From an uncultured Methanolobus sp. (lineage in GTDB: Archaea; Halobacteriota; Methanosarcinia; Methanosarcinales; Methanosarcinaceae): DNA of 64,000 bases. The stretch is from the NCBI RefSeq assembly GCF_963665675.1, contig NZ_OY762426.1:496001-560000 (forward strand). The letters run 5' to 3'. Position numbers and translations under genes: made by a program. The notes beneath the pieces are model-generated. The model was not told where the DNA came from. It searched no databases and was given only the letters and a program-made list of their open reading frames with translations. Below are positions 27,890 through 37,545 of this stretch, in pieces; position 1 is the stretch's first letter, and each line of letters opens with the position of its first letter.

Positions 27890-29107
27890 CTATTTTACAA
27901 GTGCATTTGTTGGTACATCCTCTGAAATTGTTTTTCCGGAACTGATGCGACAGTTGGACGAAACCATCTTCCCGGCACGTACAAGCACATTTCCACCGAT
28001 GTCTGTGTCGTCACCGATTACAGTTCCAAGCTTTTCAGCTTCATGAAGTTCATTTTCAAGGATTATGTGTAGTTCTTCACCTTCTTCTGTGATGAAGTTC
28101 GGACCTGTTGTAACATTACTTCCTACAACAGAGCTTGATAAATTACTGTGTGTACTGATTCGCACATCCCCCATCAGAATACTGTTCTTGATATATGTGA
28201 ATGAGGCAATTGACACATTATTGCCAATGCTGGTGGAAGGCAATATTACTACATTTGGACCGATATCGCAATTGTCACCAATTACAACCGGTCCCACAAT
28301 GTATGAACCTGCCCTGATGGTTGTGTTACTGCCAATGGAAACACTTCCCTTTATACTGACGCAGTCTTCTATTTTTGCTTTTGAAAGGTCGGTTTCAAAG
28401 TCCCCAAGGACAATTGTGTTTGCTTCAAGCAGATTCCATGAATAAGCTGCATCAAGCCATTCCGCGTTGGTTATGGCTGTAGTCACGGGCAATCCTTCAT
28501 CTATCATCATTTGAAGCGTGTCCGTTATTGCATATTCACCGGTTGTTGATATGGATGTTCTTTCAATCATACCAAAAATATCACTCTTGAAAAGATAGAT
28601 TCCCGTGTTGATGAGGTGACTTACGAGCGTCTTTGGTTTTTCAATTATCTCAACAACTTTTTTCCCTTTTGCCACAATTACTCCGTAGCCGCTGACATTG
28701 TCCTTTTTACAGGTGAGTAATGTTGCATCGCCTTCTTCTCCACTTATCAGATCAGCAATGGCCTCCGGTCCGATTATATTGTCCCCGTTTACAACAACGA
28801 ATTTTTTCTCTTCTTTTCCCATTAGATCGCGTGCCTGAAGAATTGCGTGTGCTGTTCCGATCTGTGCTTTTTGTTCCACATACTCTATTTTCACACCAAA
28901 GTTTATACCGTCTTCAAAATAGTCCATTATACGTTCTTTTTTGTAACCGACGACCAGAATTATCTCTTTGATATTATTCTTTACAAGAGCATTGATAATG
29001 TGTTCAAGAATAGGCTTATTAGCCACCGGAAGCATTACTTTTGACCTTGTGAGTGTGAGAGGCCGGCATCTTTTTCCTTCACCGGCTGCAAGTATGACAG
29101 CTTTCAT
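27890..29107 (-). CDS. Bifunctional sugar-1-phosphate nucleotidylyltransferase/acetyltransferase, copy 2 (GlmU-like)
   Basis: A 405-residue paralogue of the enzyme at 23511-24719. The nucleotidyltransferase shows [18 protein letters not shown] and FVVVNGDNI; the C-terminal beta-helix shows NTTIRAGSYIVGPVVIGDNC and NNVSIASFTYIKN. The C-terminal end is longer and diverged (IGDDTDIGGNVLVRAGKM). It may prefer another sugar, such as glucose- or N-acetylgalactosamine-1-phosphate. It is the first gene of the operon, 16 bases before glmS. Confidence 0.85.
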   Translation of the reverse strand: MKAVILAAGEGKRCRPLTLTRSKVMLPVANKPILEHIINALVKNNIKEIILVVGYKKERIMDYFEDGINFGVKIEYVEQKAQIGTAHAILQARDLMGKEEKKFVVVNGDNIIGPEAIADLISGEEGDATLLTCKKDNVSGYGVIVAKGKKVVEIIEKPKTLVSHLINTGIYLFKSDIFGMIERTSISTTGEYAITDTLQMMIDEGLPVTTAITNAEWLDAAYSWNLLEANTIVLGDFETDLSKAKIEDCVSIKGSVSIGSNTTIRAGSYIVGPVVIGDNCDIGPNVVILPSTSIGNNVSIASFTYIKNSILMGDVRISTHSNLSSSVVGSNVTTGPNFITEEGEELHIILENELHEAEKLGTVIGDDTDIGGNVLVRAGKMVSSNCRISSGKTISEDVPTNALVK

Positions 29108-29292
29108 GGCATATAATGCTCTTTAAAACAATTTATAAGTTGCCTTCATAAGTGTTTTAGAAAACTATAGGTATCCGTATTTTAAAATATTCATTTACGG
29201 AGCTATCGCTGGAATTTGAAGCTGTGAAAAAAGAAAAGTTGTGTTTGACCGGTTGGCCAAACAAGAGATCGCAGAACGACCTACTATTATGC

Positions 29293-29751
29293 TTATCTGG
29301 TAATCAGCATCTCAGCCGTTTCCGGCTTGTATTTCCAGTCTGCTGGAAGGACCTTTGTGGACTGGTAGTATTTTACCAATCTTCTGATCTTTGACTCGAC
29401 ATTCTGGAGAGAACGCTTGTTGTGTACATCCTTGTGGTTGTAGTTCATGTGTTTTCTCATGCCGATTGCTTTTACAATAAGATTGTACAGATCTTCAGGT
29501 ACAGCGAAATCCTCTCCATTGTCCTTAAGAATCTTTGTGATTTTCTTGCCTGTTGCAATCTTAGCATCAGGTACACCATACTTGTCCCTGAGTATCATTC
29601 CGATCTCACTTGTACTTATACCCTGTTTCCAGAGATCAGCAACTACTTCAGTTACTTCATCTCCGGTCATTGTTGACCATGAAGGGATTTCCGTGCGAAG
29701 TGGTCTTGTAGGTCCGGCACTTCCTTTCCTACGGGTGTGCATTTTTGCCAT
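29293..29751 (-). CDS. rps15: 30S ribosomal protein S15 (uS15)
   Basis: A 152-residue archaeal S15, a primary 16S rRNA-binding protein. It begins [19 protein letters not shown], then the archaeal-specific N-terminal domain, and the conserved uS15 core [20 protein letters not shown] and [24 protein letters not shown] lies 6 bases before the chosen ATG; an in-frame ATG 6 bases upstream directly abuts the site and is less likely. Two inverted repeats lie just upstream. Confidence 0.95.
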   Translation of the reverse strand: MAKMHTRRKGSAGPTRPLRTEIPSWSTMTGDEVTEVVADLWKQGISTSEIGMILRDKYGVPDAKIATGKKITKILKDNGEDFAVPEDLYNLIVKAIGMRKHMNYNHKDVHNKRSLQNVESKIRRLVKYYQSTKVLPADWKYKPETAEMLITR

Positions 29752-29795
29752 TAGCATCCTCCTGATAATTATAATTTAATTTTTGATTTGATATT

Positions 29796-29826
29796 CTATA
29801 TTGAACTTAGATAGGGTTCAATATAG
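29796..29826 (-). promoter_or_regulatory. Inverted repeat in the rps15 leader
   Basis: CTATATTGAAC (29796-29806) and GTTCAATATAG (29816-29826) form a perfect 11-bp inverted repeat with a 9-base loop, 45 bases before the rps15 start. Could be an autoregulatory RNA structure or a protein-binding site. Confidence 0.45.
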
Positions 29827-29844
29827 CTTAGATGTTTTGATCCT

Positions 29845-29878
29845 TATCGAACTCTTGAACTTGGGAGTCGGTTCGATA
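29845..29878 (-). promoter_or_regulatory. Second inverted repeat upstream of rps15
   Basis: TATCGAAC (29845-29852) and GTTCGATA (29871-29878) form a perfect 8-bp inverted repeat with an 18-base spacer. Lies between rps15 and the convergent-looking end of the secreted small protein gene, and could be a terminator-free structural element or an operator. Confidence 0.35.
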
Positions 29879-29976
29879 AAATATTAATGTGATTGGCGAA
29901 GTGCTACCTATGAAGTCAATCATCTCATATATATGTTATGATTGGTAAGATGCCGATTTCCATCAGGATAACTCGT

Positions 29977-30270
29977 TTACCAAATCATAATTACTATGTC
30001 TGCCCCACCAGGATTTGCATTTCTGTGTATCTTTGAAAGCTGTGTATTTGCAAGATCCAGTCTGCTGCTATTATCTGATGCATTACACATGAGCATAACA
30101 GTTCGATTGATATCTCCACTTTGACTTTTTATTATGTGTTCTGATATCTGTTTAGTGTTCTTTTCTTTAATCAGGCCATATGTTGTATCAACAATATCCA
30201 GACTGATGCTTTGTTCTTCAGACGTCATTTCAATATTAAGCCCGTACAGGTCGTTTACGGTGTAGTTCAT
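29977..30270 (-). CDS. Hypothetical protein, possibly the C-terminal half of a split pilin-like protein
   Basis: A 97-residue soluble segment starting MNYTVNDLYGLNIEM and ending GGADIVIMIW, rich in polar residues and mainly beta-like. Its ATG overlaps the stop of the upstream small gene by four bases (ATGA). The two proteins together would make one protein of about 175 residues with an N-terminal membrane segment, so either they are coupled genes or a frameshift has split a single gene. No recognised domain. Confidence 0.5.
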   Translation of the reverse strand: MNYTVNDLYGLNIEMTSEEQSISLDIVDTTYGLIKEKNTKQISEHIIKSQSGDINRTVMLMCNASDNSSRLDLANTQLSKIHRNANPGGADIVIMIW

Positions 30271-30503
30271 ACAGCCAATGTGATCTCAACACCAGAAGGA
30301 ACATTCACATCAAGTGGAACAATGCTACCTGATCCTTTAGCTGACATTTGTTCTGCATTTGATTCAATTTCAGAAATTATTGCTTTGGTGGTGTGTGTTT
30401 CTTCACTTTCAATCAGGGAGGAAAACGATCCTGTCATCAGGATTAGCAACGCTCCTATTGCTATTATAGCAACCAACATTTTCATTGGGAGGGCATCTGT
30501 CAC
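30267..30503 (-). CDS. Small membrane-anchored (pilin-like) protein
   Basis: A 78-residue protein with one N-terminal hydrophobic helix (MKMLVAIIAIGALLILMTGS) followed by an extracytoplasmic polar part ending VPSGVEITLAV. The layout resembles minor pilin or pseudopilin subunits in archaea, but no class III signal peptide cleavage site is evident. Start is a GTG at 30503, with an ATG at 30485 as an alternative. It overlaps the next gene by four bases. Confidence 0.5.
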   Translation of the reverse strand: MTDALPMKMLVAIIAIGALLILMTGSFSSLIESEETHTTKAIISEIESNAEQMSAKGSGSIVPLDVNVPSGVEITLAV

Positions 30504-30537
30504 CCTCTTGTTTTTTAAAAAGTTCCTGAAAAATTAT

Positions 30538-31773
30538 TTATTTGCCTGTGAGTTTTGTAATGACCTCATCAATGCTCAGGAGTTCCTGCTCACCACTTGT
30601 CATATCTTTTAACATGAGCTTTCTGGCTTCAACTTCTTTTTCACCAATGATTATGACATGCTTTGCGCCAATGTTATTGGCATATGATAACTGAGCCTTG
30701 AAGTTCCTCTTCATCAGGTCATTGTATACTGGAATATGTTTTCTGAGTTCGTTAGCTGTTTTTATTGCATCAAGACGTGTGCTGTCCTTTGCAATTATCA
30801 CGACTGGAACATCATCAGGTGCTCCAAGCTCACATACTTCCATTATCCTGTCAAAACCAAGACCAAATCCGGTTGACGGAACATCTCCGCCACCGAAAAG
30901 CTGGATAAGCTGGTATGATCCACCGCCACATACCTGATTCTGGGCACCGAGTCCTTCTGCGTAAATCTCAAAAACGGTTCCTGTGTAGTAGTCAAGTCCT
31001 CTGGCAATTCCAAAGTTAATTGTGTACTCCACACCATAGGCATCAAGCATAGTGAGAAGTTCCTGGAAATCGTTTATCTCAGGAAGGTCTCCCAGAATAT
31101 CCCTTGCTTTTGCAATTGCATCATTACCTGTGAGTGAGATCAGTTCGATAAGCTTCTGACGAAGGTCTGCAGGAGCATTGATTTCCTCAAGGAAGTTATC
31201 TAGTCCTTCATAATCTTTCTTGTCAACAAGTCTCATGATCTGGCTCTGCTGTTCATTTTCCAGAACACTGAGAAGATGCCTGATAACTCCGAGATTGTTT
31301 ACGTTCAGGTCGCCTTTTATTCCTACAGCCTTGAGCATTTCTGTTGCAAGGGCAATTACTTCGGCATCAGCATCCATTCTTCTGCTGCCTATTAGCTCTA
31401 CACCGAATTGCCAGAATTCTCTGAAGCGTCCTTTCTGTGGTCTTTCATACCTGAAGCAGTTTTCGAAGTAGAATAATTTCAAAGGCTGCTGCTGTGCCTG
31501 CATCTCATTGACGTACATCCTCATGACAGGAGCTGTCAGTTCAGGACGCAGTGTCATCTCCCTGTCGCCTTTGTCAGTGAAGTTGTAAAGTTCTCCGATT
31601 ATACCTTCACCTGATTTTAACGTAAAGAGTTCAAGTTTCTCGAATGTAGGTGTGATTATCTCACTGAATCCCCAGTTCTTAACTACCTGACGCAGGATGC
31701 CTTCTGCGTATCTTCTTTTCCTTGTATCCTCAGGGAGGAAATCACGTGTTCCTCGTGGTTTAGTGATCTTCAT
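30538..31773 (-). CDS. hisS: Histidyl-tRNA synthetase
   Basis: A 411-residue class II synthetase. Motifs: [16 protein letters not shown] at the N-terminus; [39 protein letters not shown] (motif 2); the histidine loop [25 protein letters not shown] (motif 3). The C-terminal anticodon domain shows PVVIIAK and [20 protein letters not shown]. Start ATG at 31773. Complete and uninterrupted. Confidence 0.95.
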   Translation of the reverse strand: MKITKPRGTRDFLPEDTRKRRYAEGILRQVVKNWGFSEIITPTFEKLELFTLKSGEGIIGELYNFTDKGDREMTLRPELTAPVMRMYVNEMQAQQQPLKLFYFENCFRYERPQKGRFREFWQFGVELIGSRRMDADAEVIALATEMLKAVGIKGDLNVNNLGVIRHLLSVLENEQQSQIMRLVDKKDYEGLDNFLEEINAPADLRQKLIELISLTGNDAIAKARDILGDLPEINDFQELLTMLDAYGVEYTINFGIARGLDYYTGTVFEIYAEGLGAQNQVCGGGSYQLIQLFGGGDVPSTGFGLGFDRIMEVCELGAPDDVPVVIIAKDSTRLDAIKTANELRKHIPVYNDLMKRNFKAQLSYANNIGAKHVIIIGEKEVEARKLMLKDMTSGEQELLSIDEVITKLTGK

Positions 31774-31891
31774 TTTGTGTCAACCTGATAAGTGTGAATT
31801 ATAAATATTATTTTGAATTATTCCAGTTAATTATGTCTGCTAGTATAAATGTAGTGTATTTTACAGTTTCGATTAGTCCATGTATGCCTGA

Positions 31892-33337
31892 ACTGATATT
31901 ATCCATTGTGATGGTAATGCTGTTTTCTTTGTATTGTATGTGAATGAAGATGCTATTTACAATTCCGGCAGTTCCAATGATTACAGGAACACAACAGTGA
32001 TAGTTAACGGAATTCCAGAACATGATCCCGGATGTAATGATGCTGCGGACAAGTATCGTGGCAAGTTTGTCGATTTGTACGAGATTGAAAAAGGTTACAA
32101 CACCTACAGTGATGGAACTTATCTCTCCGACGAAAAGGTCTATTGTGATATTCCCTCATGGCTTCATAAAAACATGAGCCTGAAAATGGAAAGTATGTTT
32201 TATGCCATTAATACTGATAATCCTACAAGGGAACTAGACTTGCCTGGTGAGAATCTTGGTAAAAATCCAACGACATTGGTCCAGGAAGCTTCGCTTGAGC
32301 TTGCTGACGAAATGGAGGAATCATCCAAACGGGATTCTTTCATAGAGCAGTCTCAATACATGGATTCAGGGCAGTTCACTGCTAGCAGTGCCGCATGTCG
32401 TGTGATCTCAAAAAATGAAGCCTACAACCGCTTGCTTAAGGAACTCAGAGAACGAAACAAAGAAACTGAGGATTCTTTTGAGACTTACATCGACGAATCT
32501 TTTGAGAAAGAGCAGGGACATTCTCTTCTTAGTCCCGTACAAAATAAAGTATCAACGGATGTCATCTTCAATAACCCTGCAACGGACAAAGCCTCAACTG
32601 CCATGGGCGCTGAAATGAGAATCACTAAAACCATTGGGGTTGTGGGAATGCCAAACAGCAAGTACAACTGGACAGAGAATATGATTCTTGTTGTAGACCA
32701 GTATACTGATTATCTTTACCATGACCCGGAATTTGGCCTTCAAAGCCAATACAAATGGGAGGATGGAACAGGAAAAGCCGTCTATACGCTAGCTGTAAGG
32801 AATGTGTGCGTTTTCTCCACAGGAATAGGCGATGATATTGCCGGAATGCTTGAAAAGGCATCTGAACCCCTGAAAAATACAATCTCTCAATCCATGAGCC
32901 AGAGTATTTGAGATGCAAATGCGGAGATAGATTCCCTGCTTGCAGATCTGGCAGACGACAGCACCAAGCTTGTCACAAACGGCGTCTCAACCGATACTAC
33001 TCTCATTGAACAGAACCGCAGTAAAATGATGGACCAATCCAACCATAGATTCTGATGAAATGGATGCGGTTCTTTATCGTCCACAACAAGTGAATTGGAG
33101 AATAGAAATATTAAGTTACACACTCAATATTGAGGAGATCCAAAAAAGGTAATTACCAGTGGCAAATTCACCGCCGCCTATGTCACAATCTCCGAAGAGT
33201 ACTACGATGGTTCAGAATCTACAGAAAATTCAACATCTGGCTCAAAAAATGAAAGTATCTCACTGACAACTCCTGCATTCACTGCATTGTGTGCTGTGTT
33301 AGCGTTGGTCGTAGCAGCTATTTACAAACAAAAGTAG
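31892..33337 (+). pseudogene. Decayed surface/S-layer-type protein gene with PGF-CTERM-like tail
   Basis: The largest open piece is 31934-32911, 325 residues (LYVNEDAIYNSGSSND..., ...EPLKNTISQSMSQS). The frame has no proper start (TTG only) and is open back to 31892. A TGA at 32909-32911 interrupts it; the same frame then continues DANAEIDSLLADLADDSTK to a second stop at 33053. After a frame change, translation from about 33147 gives GKFTAAYVTISEEYYDG, a Ser-rich stretch and a final hydrophobic TPAFTALCAVLALVVAAIYKQK ending at 33337, a PGF-CTERM-like C-terminal anchor. So it is a gene with several lesions and a lost N-terminus. Confidence 0.75.
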
Positions 33338-33482
33338 ATTCGTGTTAGAACCTACTTTTCATAATATTTGTAAAACTTATCTTCTTGTAACTTCCAACTT
33401 CTACATAAATCAAAAACATTAAATATCTCATAAATGTACTATGTTATACATTATCGAATCCTTTTTACAGAGGTATTGAACT

Positions 33483-34781
33483 ATGGACCATACGAAGATA
33501 TTACTTGATGAAAATGAAATGCCAAAACAGTGGTACAACATACTTGCAGACCTGCCGGTGGAGCCTCCGCTGAACCCTGCAACAAATGAGCCAATGAATC
33601 CTGCAGATCTTGAAGCCATATTTGCAAAGGAACTCATCAACCAGGAGATCAGCTCCAAAAGATACATTGATATTCCTGATGAAATACAGGAGATATACTC
33701 ACTCTGGAGACCATCACCTTTGCACAGGGCACACAGGCTTGAAAAGGTACTGGGAACTCCTGCAAAGATCTACTACAAGAATGAAAGCGTCAGTCCAGCA
33801 GGAAGTCATAAGCCTAACACTGCAATCGCACAGGCATACTACAACATGAAGGAAGGCACCGAAAGGATCACAACCGAAACAGGTGCAGGCCAGTGGGGCA
33901 GTGCATTGTCACTCTGCTGTAACTATTTTGATATCGAATGCAAGGTCTACATGGTAAGCTCAAGCTTCTACCAGAAACCATACAGAAAATCTCTCATCAA
34001 TCTCTGGGGAGCGAATGTAGTTCCTTCTCCAAGTACGGACACACAGTTTGGAAGAAAGATTCGTGAGATGTACCCTGATACAACAGGAAGTCTGGGAATA
34101 GCCATCAGTGAAGCTATCGAAGATGCAGCTCTTAACGATAACACCAAGTATGCACTCGGTAGTGTTCTTAACCACACCAGTCTTCACCAGACCGTTGTAG
34201 GTCTTGAGACTCAGGCACAGTTTGAAAAGACAGAGGACTATCCAGACATCGTTATCGGATGCTGTGGTGGAGGAAGCAACCTTGCAGGTGTCAGTCTGCC
34301 ATACATCAGGGACAACCTTGCAGGCAAGACAAACACAAGATTCATAGCAGTCGAACCATCCGCATGTCCGACCCTCACATCAGGCGAGTTCAAGTATGAC
34401 TTCGGTGACATGGCACAGATGACACCACTCCTTAAGATGTACACACTCGGTTCAGAATTCATTCCACCTGCAATCCATGCAGGAGGACTCAGGTACCACG
34501 GTGCATCACCAATTATCAGTAAGATTGTTGCAGACGGAATAATGGAAGCAACCTCATACCACCAGGTAGAGGTATTTGATGCAGCAGTGACATTCGCACG
34601 CAGTGAAGGAATTGCACCTGCACCTGAATCTGCTCATGCAATCAAGTGCGCAATCGATGAAGCACTCAAATGCAAGAAGACCGGTGAAGAGAAGACCATC
34701 CTGTTCAACCTTAGTGGACATGGTCACTTCGACATGGGTTCCTATGACAAGTACTTCAGCGGCGACCTGAGCAACGACTGA
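33483..34781 (+). CDS. trpB2: Tryptophan synthase beta chain, type 2
   Basis: A 432-residue PLP-dependent enzyme of the TrpB2 family, which lacks the alpha-subunit contact features of TrpB1 and often acts alone or as a serine/indole salvage enzyme. The PLP lysine is in [14 protein letters not shown] (near residue 104). [19 protein letters not shown] and the glycine-rich phosphate loop [14 protein letters not shown] follow. N-terminal [16 protein letters not shown] is typical. No trpA or other trp genes are adjacent. AGAGGT precedes the ATG. Terminated by the hairpin at 34797. Confidence 0.93.
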   Translation: MDHTKILLDENEMPKQWYNILADLPVEPPLNPATNEPMNPADLEAIFAKELINQEISSKRYIDIPDEIQEIYSLWRPSPLHRAHRLEKVLGTPAKIYYKNESVSPAGSHKPNTAIAQAYYNMKEGTERITTETGAGQWGSALSLCCNYFDIECKVYMVSSSFYQKPYRKSLINLWGANVVPSPSTDTQFGRKIREMYPDTTGSLGIAISEAIEDAALNDNTKYALGSVLNHTSLHQTVVGLETQAQFEKTEDYPDIVIGCCGGGSNLAGVSLPYIRDNLAGKTNTRFIAVEPSACPTLTSGEFKYDFGDMAQMTPLLKMYTLGSEFIPPAIHAGGLRYHGASPIISKIVADGIMEATSYHQVEVFDAAVTFARSEGIAPAPESAHAIKCAIDEALKCKKTGEEKTILFNLSGHGHFDMGSYDKYFSGDLSND

Positions 34782-34796
34782 GTTTTCTAAGATAAG

Positions 34797-34833
34797 TGGC
34801 AGTTAAAATGCCACAATTCTTATTCTTTTTTTG
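34797..34833 (+). terminator. Terminator after trpB2
   Basis: GTGGCA (34797-34802) pairs with TGCCAC (34810-34815), followed by a T-rich tail to about 34833. Confidence 0.6.
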
Positions 34834-35152
34834 TTACTTTGCTTGTAAAAAGCATGTATACCATCCATTTTCAATTGAAATAAGGGTTAATTTGTGAAAT
34901 GATCCCATTGTGGCTTCTGAACCTGTAAACTTTTAGTTTGTTTATTTTAGTTTAGAAATGTTTATTTCACATCACCCCACAATTATCATGTGGAGTGAAG
35001 AAACACCCTGGAGATGGAGTGTTGTTAGGGCAATAGTTAGCTTGATGCTTACAATATAGTATGGAGTAGTATCTGGCTTTAGTAGTTTTTTTTATAAATG
35101 CACTTTTTTCGGGAATAGTTGTCACTTTCAGAAATAGAGTAAGGGGTAGAAT
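34834..35152 (+). promoter_or_regulatory. Long structured leader of the DUF2193 gene
   Basis: About 320 bases without a gene. TCACCCCACA (34972-34981) pairs with TGTGGAGTGA (34989-34998) with one mismatch and a 7-base loop, and a second small stem AACAC/GTGTT follows at about 35001-35022. A T-run and TTTTTTTTATAAATG near 35088-35100 precede the start codon by about 50 bases. The first hairpin implies either a long 5' leader or a DNA operator. Confidence 0.4.
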
Positions 35153-36628
35153 ATGAAAGAGATATACGATAAAATGGCCACAGAAGCCATGAATGCACAG
35201 AAAGCTGTAGTAAGTACTATTAATAAGAAGCGTGGCACCGCTTTTAAGGTTGAGGATGCAAAACCCTACGTTGATGCAGTTAACAAGATGAAACCAAAGG
35301 GGAATCAATGCAAAGAAGTTTTTGATCTGCATGTAAATTCAGTGAACACTCATTATGAGGTCCTTTCCAGCTTAACAGATAGCGTAAGGCCTGAGGATGA
35401 CCCATTCGTCGAACACTATCAGACACCACCAATTCTGGATATTCTCTATGAGGAAGACCCTTCTTTCAGGGAATCTGTAGAGATATTCATAGACAGGATT
35501 GGAAGATCTGAAGCTCTTATCGGAAAAGAGTCAATCCGCAGATATGCAGGTTTCTATGGCCCGACATGTGTCGTAGATTTTGCTTTTGTCCCCGGCAGTA
35601 CCAGCAATGTAGTCAACAGGATTCTTGAAAAGACAGATATTCCGGTAGACCATAAGCGTGCAATCCTTTCTTCAAAATCATGGGGTATGAACACATCGTA
35701 CGGTATTGGTGCAAAATTCCAGATGGCAATCGAGAATGGTAAAACTCCCGCTGAAGCCGTAAAGGAAGAAATTGAAATGCTTCAGATGGTCTACGATGCA
35801 CCTATGGCTGCCCAGGCCAAGCTCATGGACGAAGCAGGGCACATATCTTTTGACGTAAAGAAGTACATGAACGAGTACAAGAACAAAATGAAGAAAACAG
35901 TCAAAGCCGCAATGGATGAAGATGTTTTCTACGGGAACATAGTTACTGTTCCTGCATATGGAGTTGGTGATGTTGCCCACCACATTTCCCAGTCGATGTT
36001 CAATATGACAAAGGATGACGTTGTCATGGCAGTCATCAATGCCGTAACTGAAGTCATGGACGGTACAATGAACAATGCCATGGGTAAGTTCAAGGACGAA
36101 TATTCACCTCTGACCATTGCGACAGATGCAGCAGCAGCAGCAACAACCAAAATACTCTGGATGGACGGTTTCACAACAATGATGGTATTGGACCTTCTTG
36201 TTAAGAGGTTCCACAACCTTGTACTTAACAATCCAACAAGAGGCGCAGCAGCCGAACTGCACAATGTTGATTTCATTGATCTTATTGAAAAGGGTGAACG
36301 CATAATTGACCACAAACCAAGAGGAATGGGAGGAAAAGTTCAGGGCATCCCTGTTGACATGAGTCCGATAGAAAAGAATGAAGTTCTCAACAACCCTCAG
36401 CGTTACACATACCCGGCATGTGCAATCACTGTCAGGTTCTCGGCTCTTATGCGGCTGGCTGACTTCCCATGCCTGCTAACAAGTGAGCCTGTAACGGCTA
36501 CTATGTTGACAAATATCATATCTTTGCATAAAACCGAACCGCATTCACCTGCACGTACCTGTAAGTTCTGTGCAGCCAACTACTTCGACTACAAGTGCAA
36601 GTACTGCAACTGGGCGGAGGCAGTTTGA
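35153..36628 (+). CDS. DUF2193 family protein (methanogen-conserved, function unknown)
   Basis: A 491-residue soluble protein that I match to DUF2193. It starts MKEIYDKMATEAMNAQKAVV; distinctive segments are RRYAGFYGPTCVVDFAFVPG, SKSWGMNTSYGIGAKFQM, YGVGDVAHHISQSMFNM and NNPTRGAAAELHNVDFIDLI. The C-terminus carries two CxxC pairs (CKFCAAN and CKYCNW), probably a zinc site. No membrane segments. The ORF has no in-frame TAG, so it is not a pyrrolysine protein. AGGGG before the ATG. The structured leader suggests regulated expression. Confidence 0.65.
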   Translation: MKEIYDKMATEAMNAQKAVVSTINKKRGTAFKVEDAKPYVDAVNKMKPKGNQCKEVFDLHVNSVNTHYEVLSSLTDSVRPEDDPFVEHYQTPPILDILYEEDPSFRESVEIFIDRIGRSEALIGKESIRRYAGFYGPTCVVDFAFVPGSTSNVVNRILEKTDIPVDHKRAILSSKSWGMNTSYGIGAKFQMAIENGKTPAEAVKEEIEMLQMVYDAPMAAQAKLMDEAGHISFDVKKYMNEYKNKMKKTVKAAMDEDVFYGNIVTVPAYGVGDVAHHISQSMFNMTKDDVVMAVINAVTEVMDGTMNNAMGKFKDEYSPLTIATDAAAAATTKILWMDGFTTMMVLDLLVKRFHNLVLNNPTRGAAAELHNVDFIDLIEKGERIIDHKPRGMGGKVQGIPVDMSPIEKNEVLNNPQRYTYPACAITVRFSALMRLADFPCLLTSEPVTATMLTNIISLHKTEPHSPARTCKFCAANYFDYKCKYCNWAEAV

Positions 36629-36636
36629 TCACAGGT

Positions 36637-36660
36637 GTGCCTTCTTAAGGCACATTTTGT
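36637..36660 (+). terminator. Terminator between the DUF2193 gene and aqpM
   Basis: GTGCCTT CTT AAGGCAC is a perfect 7-bp stem (36637-36653) followed by ATTTTGTTTT. It lies only 19 bases before the aquaporin start, so it also sits in that gene's leader. Confidence 0.6.
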
Positions 36661-36678
36661 TTTCAGGCGGGTGATTAT

Positions 36679-37428
36679 ATGTCAGAACCGGGTCTTTTAA
36701 AGAGATCCATCGCTGAACTGATCGGGACGTATGTACTGGTATTTCTGGGAACAGGGTCTGTGGTTACAACTGTTCTGCTGATTCAAGGCACAAGCTCGAT
36801 ACCGGGTAACACATTCAATGTGGGTATCGATATTGCGGCATGGTTTGCCATCGGTATTTCTTTTGCCATAGCGATAATTGCCATGATATATGCCTTCGGA
36901 CACATATCGGGAACTCATATCAACCCGGCAGTGAGCATTGCATTGTGGGCAACAGGGCGTTTTCCTGCAAAGGATCTGACGGGTTATATTCTGGCTCAGC
37001 TGATTGGTGCAAGCCTTGCTTCTTTCACCATTGTTGCAATATTAGGCACAAGGGCTGTTGCCACAGGTCTTGGTGCCACGGCGATGTTTGACGGCGTGAG
37101 TTACGGCCAGGCTATACTCTGTGAGGCAGTTGCAACCTTCTTCCTTATGCTGACCATCATGGGCTCGGCAGTGGATAAAAGAGCTCCTGCAGGTTTTGCA
37201 GGACTTGCAATTGGTCTTGTGGTAGCAGCTGATGTTATTGTTGTAGGAAATATAACTGGTTCATCGCTAAATCCGGCTCGTACCTTTGGTCCGTATCTTG
37301 CGGAATTCCTAATGGGAGGTACGAATTTCTGGTGGCAGTTCCCTATCTATATCATAGGACCAATAGTCGGTGCTCTGGTTGCTGCTTTGCTTTATGACTA
37401 TGTTGCAGAGGCAAAAGAAGTTGAATGA
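36679..37428 (+). CDS. aqpM: Aquaporin / glycerol facilitator (AqpM-type)
   Basis: A 249-residue MIP channel with six membrane helices. The two NPA boxes are visible: GTHINPAVSIALWATG (near residue 79) and GSSLNPARTFGPYL (near residue 196, with the selectivity-filter Arg after the box). The N-terminal AELIGTYVLVFLGTGSV is typical. Archaeal AqpM conducts water, with some CO2 or glycerol. ATG with GGCGGGTG upstream. Confidence 0.93.
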   Translation: MSEPGLLKRSIAELIGTYVLVFLGTGSVVTTVLLIQGTSSIPGNTFNVGIDIAAWFAIGISFAIAIIAMIYAFGHISGTHINPAVSIALWATGRFPAKDLTGYILAQLIGASLASFTIVAILGTRAVATGLGATAMFDGVSYGQAILCEAVATFFLMLTIMGSAVDKRAPAGFAGLAIGLVVAADVIVVGNITGSSLNPARTFGPYLAEFLMGGTNFWWQFPIYIIGPIVGALVAALLYDYVAEAKEVE

Positions 37429-37545
37429 AAGCATTGATGGTGCTTTCCCTTTTTTATTTTTAACATTAAGGATGCAGATAAAGTCTGGATATTTCAGATA
37501 GGACAATTTTAATTAGATATAACCCACTCTTTATCCTCAGTTAAC

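Noticed and set aside
32909..32911. In-frame TGA read as selenocysteine
   Set aside because: The gene also lacks a start and has a later frameshift, and Methanosarcinales are not known to insert selenocysteine; a pseudogene explains it more simply.
35153..36628. Possible pyrrolysine (in-frame TAG) methyltransferase gene
   Set aside because: The 491-residue frame has no TAG and its sequence does not resemble MttB, MtbB or MtmB. It fits DUF2193 better.
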